DNA from: Halocaridina rubra
Taxonomy: Eukaryota > Arthropoda > Malacostraca > Decapoda > Atyidae
Length of the DNA: 15,000 nt
Assembly (NCBI GenBank): GCA_037179515.1
Contig: JAXCGZ010007698.1
Coordinates: 40,001 to 55,000 of the forward strand
Reading direction: 5' to 3'
Shown: one piece after another, positions 8,972 through 15,000 of the stretch
How the letters are laid out: each line of letters opens with the position of its first letter
Numbering within the stretch: position 1 is the stretch's first letter
The notes under the pieces: generated by a model
The model's input: the letters and a program-made list of their open reading frames with translations, nothing else
Told to the model about the DNA's origin: nothing
Database searches by the model: none
Translations under genes and position numbers: made by a program

Positions 8972-10051
8972 ATGACGCCATCTCTGTCCCAAACCTCTCC
9001 CATCCATGGGTCGGTAGGAGGGGTAGCCATTAGGGGACTTAAACAGAAAATCAAGAATTTAGAGGCAATGGTTATAAGCCTTGATGATAAAATTCGGAAT
9101 ATGGATGGAGAAATGAAAGAGAATGAAACACTCAGAGAGCAAATAAGATCTTTGGAGGAAGCAAATAAAGCACAAGGGCAGGAGAGAAAGGAACTAGAAA
9201 ACAGAATAAAAAAGCTGGAAGGGGAAAAGAGTCAACTAGAATCTAGAATTTCTAAACAAGAAGATAAAATCAAACAGCTGAATGACAACCTAAAGGAATT
9301 AGATGTTAGTTCACTGCTCTCTTCTGAGAGAGACGAGATTGCTGCTTGGAATGTCCAGATTAAGGAAAACATTGAACAGTTCAGAAAAGAGTTCCACGAG
9401 CTGAATATGGAAAATGATGCCATGAAAACTTCCTTTGCTGATGCACTAAAGGGGAATGTGGCAGTAAAAGAGGCTGTAAAGGTGGTGGCACTGGAAAACA
9501 TACAAACAGTTGACTATAAAGAGACAGTAATCGAAAAAATGAAAGACGTTGTGATGGAAAGGGCAAACCCACTCATCAAACAGGCACTTGATAAGGAGAA
9601 GACAGTGGTAATCTCAGGCATAAGTGAATCCCAGGAGCCAACATGGCAGGGGAGACTTGAAGAAAATAAATCTAGGGTTGTAGACCTGATAAGAAAGCTT
9701 GGAGTAGTTTGTGGTCCTGAGGATATTGTAAACATACACCAACTAGGTAAATATTCGAGGGAAGGAAAGCCAAGACCAACAAAAGTAACCTTTGAGAGAG
9801 GGGAAACATGTAGGGAAATATTGTTGAGAAAAAAAAGTCTAAAAGACCTTCAAGAATTCAAAGAAGTGTTCATTAGACGATACAGAACACAGGAAGAGAT
9901 GGGAAAGATCAAAAACTTGTTGCAAGAGGCAAGAAGGTTAAATGATGAAAGAAATGAAGAACAGAAGAAAAATTTTTGTTACAGAGTTCTTCCAGACAAA
10001 GGGGAGATAAAGAAGATAATGACAGAAGATCAGGAGATGGGGCCTCATTAA
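8972..10051 (+). CDS. LINE ORF1: coiled-coil nucleic-acid-binding protein
   Basis: This 359-residue ORF is intact. The ATG at 8972 has A at -3. Residues about 22-150 are rich in Glu, Lys, Leu and Gln with heptad spacing and form a long coiled coil, probably for oligomerisation. Residues about 209-285 look like the RRM-like domain of LINE ORF1 proteins (TVVISGISES start, a conserved QLGKYSREGKPRPTKVTF region). Residues about 286-345 resemble the following basic C-terminal domain. No CCHC zinc knuckles are visible, which separates it from R1- and Jockey-type Gag proteins. Such proteins coat the element RNA. The 3' part overlaps the ORF2 frame (9958-10051) in the -1 frame. Confidence 0.8.
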   Translation: MTPSLSQTSPIHGSVGGVAIRGLKQKIKNLEAMVISLDDKIRNMDGEMKENETLREQIRSLEEANKAQGQERKELENRIKKLEGEKSQLESRISKQEDKIKQLNDNLKELDVSSLLSSERDEIAAWNVQIKENIEQFRKEFHELNMENDAMKTSFADALKGNVAVKEAVKVVALENIQTVDYKETVIEKMKDVVMERANPLIKQALDKEKTVVISGISESQEPTWQGRLEENKSRVVDLIRKLGVVCGPEDIVNIHQLGKYSREGKPRPTKVTFERGETCREILLRKKSLKDLQEFKEVFIRRYRTQEEMGKIKNLLQEARRLNDERNEEQKKNFCYRVLPDKGEIKKIMTEDQEMGPH

Positions 10052-12874
10052 GATTGTTATACACAAATGCTGATGGATTAGCTGGTAAGGCAGTAGAATT
10101 AAAAGATAGGATTCACAACAGTAAGGCAGATATAGTAGCAATTACAGTGACTAAGTTGAGTGAGGACATAAACAGTGTCACAGTTTTTCCTAAGGGCTTA
10201 AGAATACTAAGAGTTGAAAGATCTGAGAGGACTGGTGGAGGGATAGCACTGCTCATAAGTGAAAGGATTCAAGTCGAAGAAATAAACTTGGCTATAGAAC
10301 GTGAGTTCAAGGAATTTCTTGTTGCTCGCATAAATACTGGGTCAGAGAGCATTATAATAACTGTCGTATACAACCCACCAAGGAACCAAAATAGGCTTGA
10401 AGTTTATGAGGAAAGTCATATAGGTACTACTGAAGTCATAAACTCAGTTGTTAACATGGCACGGGAAAAAAATGTAGGATTTTAATTATGGGAGACTTTA
10501 ATCATAAAGAGATAGATTGGATAAATCTTGACCCACACAGTGGTGAGGACTCATTCGGGGCAAGATTCCTAGATTGCGTACAAGGGAATTTCCTACACCA
10601 ACATGTAATGGAACCAACAAGGGCCAGGGGTGGGGATGAGCCATCACTACTTGATCTAGTGCTCACAGATAATGTGTTGGATATTGAAAAAATTTAGTAT
10701 GAACCACCAATTGGAAAGAGTGACCACTGTGTGTTGTTGATGGAGTATATCATTGAAGATATTCTTCCTGAGAGTAGAGGCACTGAGGACATGAGGAGGA
10801 ACTATCTGAAAGGAGATTACATCAAAATGAATGAGCTTTTTGCAGTTATTGACTGGAGAACCTTATTTTGCAACAAATCTGTACAAGAAATGTATGACAT
10901 CTTTTGTGAGAAATATGGGAAGATAGTAGATTGCTGCATACCTGTCACCAAAGTAGGTGTAATTCATGCCAGAGAGAAATGGTTCGATAATGGGTGTAAA
11001 AGAGCTAAGGAGTGGAGAGACAAATGCTGGAAAAGGCATAGGAGGAGAAAAAACATAAATGCCTGGCAAACCTACAAAAGAGCAAGAAATGACTACCTAA
11101 GTAAAAGGAGAGAGGCAGAGAGAGACTATGAGAGGGACATCACCAGGAAGGCTAAAGAAAATCCCAAGCTTTTCCACAGCTTTATCAGAGGAAAACTGAA
11201 GGTAAAAGAACAGATTTTAAGGCTAAAGAGAGCGGATGGAAGCATCACTGAGACGGATGAAGAGATCTGCAAAGAATTGAACAAGGAGTTTCAGTCAGTA
11301 TTTACAGTAGAAAATACCCCACCCCCTCAGATTGCAGTGATAGAAGCTCAAGGGCCGGTATTAGAGAACATCAACCTTACAGCCACAGAGGTATGCAAAG
11401 CGCTGATGGATTTAGATGTTCATAAAGCTACAGGTCCTGATGACATATCCCCTCATGTGCTTAAAAAATGCGCAAACACAATATCAGTGGCACTAAGTAT
11501 CATATTTAAGGAGTCACTGGAGTCGGGGGAGATTCCAAGATGCTGGAAACAAGCAAATGTGATACCTATCTTCAAAAAGGGAAGGAGGGATACGGCTCTG
11601 AACTATAGACCAGTTTCCTTGACCAGCATAGTTTGCAAAGTTATGGAGAAACTACTAAGGAAACATATCTCTCTTCACTTGGAATCCTTCAACTTTTTGT
11701 CAGTGAGGCAACATGGCTTCAGAGAAGGTAGATCAACAGTAACAAACTTATTAGAATTTTATGATGAGGTAAGCCAAATCTTACAGGAAAGAGAGGGCTG
11801 GGCAGATTGCATATTCCTAGACTTCCAGAAAGCGTTTGACACTGTTCCACATGGGAGACTTATTAGGAAGCTGCAATCAATGGCTAGAATAGGTGGAAAT
11901 GTTTTGGAATGGATAAAAACTTACTTAGAAGGAAGGGAACAGAGGGTTAGAGTAAGACACTCAGTGTCTGAATGGAGAAGAGTTAGTAGTGGAGTTCCAC
12001 AGGGTTCAGTTTTAGGGCCACTTTTGTTCCTTGTATATGTAAATGACCTACCAGAGTCTGTAAATTCATTCATGAATATGTTTGCAGATGATGCAAAGAT
12101 TGTGAAGAAAGTAAAAAACGAGAACAATGGTAGAGAACTTCAGGAGGATCTAAATAATCTGCATGAGTGGTCAGAAAAGTGGCTAATGAAATTCAATACT
12201 TCAAAATGTAAGGTAATGAGAATGGGTACAAGTGCAAGAAGGCCCAAGCTTGACTACTCGGTGGCTGGAGTACAACTTCAAGAGACACAAAATGAGAGAG
12301 ATCTAGGAGTAAACATACTGGCAGATTTGTCTCCAGAAATACATATAAATGGCATAGTAAGGGCAGCATATGCATTCTTATCAAATGTAAGGGTAGCCTT
12401 CAGGCACATGGACAAGGAAATGTTCAGAAATATTTATGTAACCTATGTGAGGCCAAAACTCGAATATGCAGCCCCTTTTGGAATCCGCACTTGAAAAAGC
12501 ACATAGCTAAGCTTGAAAAAGTTCAAAGACATGCCACGAAACTGGTGCCAGAAATACGCAATCTCAGTTATGATGAGAGGCTGAGGGAATTAGACTTACC
12601 ATCACTCGAAGCTAGAAGAGTGAGGGGGGATATGGTGACAGTCTTTAAATTCCTTCATGGTTATGATAGAGTGGATAGGGATCGATATTTTGATATGGCT
12701 GGCTCTAGAACTAGAGGTCATAGTTTGAAGCTTCGTAAGAAAACTTCTTTGCAGGATGTAAGGAAATACTTTTTCAGTGTAAGAGTAGTTGATAATTGGA
12801 ATTGGCTAAGCGAGGAGGTAGTTAATGCTATCTCAATCCATAGTTTTAAGGACAGGTATGATAAGTATCACTAA
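9958..12874 (+). pseudogene. LINE ORF2: endonuclease and reverse transcriptase, disrupted
   Basis: The order is an APE-type endonuclease (from LLYTNADGL near 10051 to KSDHC near 10730), a linker, the reverse transcriptase (LDFQKAFD near 11818; GVPQGSVLGPLLF near 11991; FADD at 12081-12092), and a C-terminal region with TRGHSLKL. Four lesions are visible. The probable endonuclease catalytic Glu in the AITET-type motif is Val (GTG, 10147-10149). A one-base loss in the A7 run near 10466-10472 shifts frame before MGDFN. An in-frame TAG at 10695-10697 lies just before the SDH motif. A one-base loss in the C run near 12472-12475 ends the main frame at 12494, and the remainder continues to 12874 in another frame; copy 1 keeps the extra C. 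The RT catalytic aspartates themselves are intact. Confidence 0.85.
9970..9976 (+). promoter_or_regulatory. Candidate -1 ribosomal frameshift heptamer between ORF1 and ORF2
   Basis: A-AAT-TTT fits the X-XXY-YYZ slippery pattern in the exact phase of ORF1 (codons AAT at 9971 and TTT at 9974). The -1 frame is closed by a stop at 9955-9957 but open from 9958 into the ORF2 endonuclease. A weak 6-bp stem (9988-9993 with 10002-10007) follows 11 nt later. ORF2 has no in-frame ATG at its N-terminus. Function is inference. Confidence 0.4.
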
Positions 12875-12898
12875 GTATAAAATGGAACCGATGAGGAG

Positions 12899-12963
12899 AC
12901 GGGAAGATACGAGCTTTGGGCTCTTTCCCGTAAACACAATTAGGTAATCACAATTAGGTAATC
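12899..12963 (+). other. 3'-terminal hairpin and repeats of family B copy 2
   Basis: ACGGGAA (12899-12905) pairs with TTCCCGT (12925-12931), with an inner GAGC/GGCTC stem. Two exact 14-bp ACAATTAGGTAATC units end the element. CR1-like LINEs typically end in short tandem repeats rather than poly-A, and this fits that pattern with a longer unit. Confidence 0.65.
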
Positions 12964-12980
12964 ACACACACACACACACT
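12964..12980. repeat. Short (AC)n at the LINE 3' flank
   Basis: An (AC)n tract follows the last terminal repeat of copy 2 without a gap. It mirrors the (CA)n tract at 8445-8462. Confidence 0.85.
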
Positions 12981-13117
12981 CAGATGAGAGCGTGTGTGCT
13001 TGAAACAAAAGCTGTAGTGCCTTTTCCTGTTGTTTTCCTCAATTAATATTCTACTTCGGTCTTGCGTACTTACTAACCTACATGAGAAAGCTTTTTTCAT
13101 ACAGTGCAATTCTCGTA

Positions 13118-13119
<2 letters not shown>

Positions 13120-13212
<93 letters not shown>
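13120..13212. repeat. (AG)n microsatellite
   Basis: A pure tract of about 46 AG units. It is non-coding, despite long Glu-Arg or Leu-Ser frames through it. Confidence 0.97.
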
Positions 13213-13213
<1 letters not shown>

Positions 13214-13238
13214 ATTATCAAGATCTTGTGCGACGTCG

Positions 13239-13531
<293 letters not shown>

Positions 13532-13574
<43 letters not shown>
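13532..13574. repeat. (TA)n microsatellite, left of foldback element
   Basis: A TA tract ends two bases before the left arm of the foldback element. Confidence 0.95.
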
Positions 13575-13576
<2 letters not shown>

Positions 13577-13577
<1 letters not shown>

Positions 13578-13904
13578 TTAGAATAGGCTTTTGTGATTTT
13601 AACAAGAGACAATATTATGTCTCTGGGTTTGCTAACCTATTTCTTAATCTGTTTGTATCATTCTCTGCAGTTCGCCTTAGAAAGCTCGTTTGCAGAGCGT
13701 ATCTCGCAAGAAATTCATCTTGCAAGATGGAAAACCACACAAGCACAGAAAAAGAGGAAAGCAACAATTTTCCAAAATAACCTCTGCAGCGATGTCTTTC
13801 TAAGACGAACTCGCAGGGGATGATACAAACAGATTAAGAAATAGGATAGCAAACCCAGAGACATAACATTGTCTCTCGATACAGGCACAAAATCCTATTC
13901 TAAG
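13577..13904. mobile_element. Foldback element (MITE-like) with ~108-bp arms
   Basis: The left arm (13577-13684) and right arm (13796-13904) are inverted copies with roughly 12 mismatches and one 1-base gap, so about 88% identical. The longest shared block includes the TTTCTTAATCTGTTTGTATC region. A spacer of about 111 bp contains a 14-bp palindrome (CATCTTGCAAGATG). (TA)n tracts lie on both sides, as expected for an element inserting at TA. No transposase is present. The frame at 13593-13823 merely crosses the arms and spacer. Confidence 0.75.
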
Positions 13905-13930
13905 GAGAACTAGCATAACTTGTATAAATG

Positions 13931-13931
<1 letters not shown>

Positions 13932-14018
<87 letters not shown>

Positions 14019-14025
14019 AAGATAG

Positions 14026-14072
<47 letters not shown>
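13932..14072. repeat. (TA)n followed by (GA)n microsatellite
   Basis: (TA)n runs to 14016 with a single interruption near 13963. A short linker precedes (GA)n from 14029 to 14072. Confidence 0.96.
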
Positions 14073-14075
<3 letters not shown>

Positions 14076-14190
14076 TGTATGTTTATGTGTGTGTGCGCGT
14101 GCATGAACAAACTGTGATATCAAATCATAATAAGACTCGGAATAGAAGTAGCTTACTTGACCTTGAAAGTAAGATGGGCTTTATGTAATT

Positions 14191-14195
<5 letters not shown>

Positions 14196-14280
<85 letters not shown>
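14196..14280. repeat. (CT)n microsatellite
   Basis: A CT tract with one CC interruption near 14236. The following 14281-14436 is AT-rich spacer in which I see nothing. Confidence 0.96.
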
Positions 14281-14281
<1 letters not shown>

Positions 14282-14436
14282 ATCTGATCAAGTCTCCTTT
14301 CACCGACACTTATATTTACTCTGTTTCTAAAACTCTCATTGTATAATATCGACGAAAAGCTAAATAAGTAAATAATTAAGAGATATATACTTACTGACCT
14401 TCTAACATTTAAGCAAATAAAGAGATACTTATATGA

Positions 14437-14498
14437 AAAAACTCATCTAAACGCGCCCAAAAACTCATCTAAACGCGCGCGCGCGCACACACACACAC
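14437..14498. repeat. 22-bp tandem duplication running into (CG)n(CA)n
   Basis: AAAAACTCATCTAAACGCGC occurs twice with a 22-bp period. The second copy grades into (CG)n and then (CA)n, which ends at the LINE junction at 14499. Confidence 0.85.
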
Positions 14499-15000
14499 GA
14501 CACTCAGTGTCTGAATGGAGAAGAGTTAGTAGTGGAGTTCCACAGGGTTCAGTTTTAGGGCCACTTTTGTTCCTTGTATATGTAAATGACCTACCAGAGT
14601 CTGTAAATTCATTCATGAATATGTTTGCAGATGATGCAAAGATTGTGAAGAAAGTAAAAAACGAGAACAACGGTAGAGAACTTCAGGAGGATCTAAATAA
14701 TCTGCATGAGTGGTCAGAAAAGTGGCTAATGAAATTCAATACTTCAAAATGTAAGGTAATGAGAATGGGTACAAGTGCAAGAAGGTCCAAGCTTGACTAC
14801 TCGGTGGCTGGAGTACAACTTCAAGAGACAGAAAATGAGAGAGCTCTAGAAGTAAACATACTGGCAGATTTGTCTCCAGAAATACATATAAATGGCATAG
14901 TAAGGGCAGCATATGCATTCTTATCAAATGTAAGGGTATCCTTCAGGCACATGGACAAGGAAATGTTCAGATATATTTATGTAACCTATGTGAGGCCAAA
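14499..15000 (+). mobile_element. 5'-truncated CR1-like LINE, family B copy 3 (continues off window)
   Basis: Homology begins abruptly at GACACTCAG (matching 11956 of copy 2), directly after (CA)n. By eye there are 7 differences in about 503 aligned bases (about 98.6% identity) and no indels. The RT frame stays open to the window edge and includes GVPQG and FADD. Differences include Asp-to-Ala and Gly-to-Glu changes near 14850-14860. The 3' end lies beyond the window. Confidence 0.92.

Larger units (their letters stand above)
8463..12963 (+). mobile_element. Near full-length CR1-like LINE, family B copy 2
   Basis: The element has a T-rich probable 5' UTR (to 8971), ORF1 (8972-10051), a broken ORF2 (about 9958-12874), and a short 3' UTR. 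The 3' UTR holds the conserved hairpin and ends in two ACAATTAGGTAATC units at 12936-12949 and 12950-12963. The left end is a proposal based on the (CA)n tract that stops at 8462; the right end is supported by copy 1. Both proposed ends abut (CA)n. The ORF2 C-terminus, with VQRHATKLVPEIR and TRGHSLKL motifs, is CR1-like. Sequence data alone cannot fix the clade. Confidence 0.85.

Noticed and set aside
13593..13823. 76-residue ORF in the foldback region
   Set aside because: It crosses one arm, the spacer and part of the other arm. The inverted repeat explains the sequence better.

Overview
The window looks like nuclear DNA from an arthropod, most likely a decapod crustacean such as a penaeid shrimp or crab. 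This is inferred from the extreme density of long di- and trinucleotide microsatellites, several CR1/L2-type non-LTR retrotransposons, a 5S-derived SINE-like sequence, a TTAGG/CCTAA telomere-type motif, and single-exon genes for small secreted peptides with TATA boxes and AATAAA signals. No bacterial operon structure, CRISPR array or intact rRNA or tRNA gene is visible.

Layout. 1-724: (AT)n, poly-T and (ATT)n tracts with no gene. 725-1297: a TATA box, a 101-residue secreted-peptide ORF (946-1251) and its AATAAA. 1240-1885: a decayed minisatellite with a period near 59 bp, whose first unit is the 3' end of that gene. About 2000-4000: a 5'-truncated but open CR1/L2-like LINE (RT ORF to 3503, (TTTGAC)n tail), apparently inside a short element with inverted ends. 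4027-5401: A/T-rich and compound (CT)n/(CA)n repeats. 5402-6336: a 5'-truncated copy (copy 1) of a second LINE family, here called family B. 6371-7452: a possible promoter, a second ~59-bp minisatellite, and a second secreted-peptide gene (7006-7227). 7453-8462: non-coding DNA, a 5S-derived sequence, (ATT)n and (CT)n(CA)n. 8463-12963: a nearly full-length family B LINE (copy 2) with an intact coiled-coil ORF1 and a broken ORF2. 12964-14498: microsatellites, a tRNA-like SINE fragment and a foldback element between (TA)n tracts. 14499-15000: family B copy 3, running off the window.

The two host genes are the most interesting part. They encode small secreted proteins with the same plan: signal peptide, short Thr/Pro-rich linker, and a C-terminal 24-residue module that aligns without gaps (C-x2-C-x8-C-x6-C, with conserved Phe, Asn, Gly, Tyr-Ser and Lys-Cys-Pro). 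I do not recognise this module as a named family. The genes lie on the same strand about 5.8 kb apart, so they look like diverged tandem duplicates whose spacing was widened by LINE insertions. Each has its own minisatellite of about 59-bp period, at the 3' end of one gene and the 5' end of the other.

The rest is mainly transposable elements and microsatellites. Family B copies 2 and 3 differ at 7 of about 503 aligned bases, so that family moved fairly recently, although copy 2 now carries three ORF2-breaking lesions and has lost a probable endonuclease catalytic glutamate.
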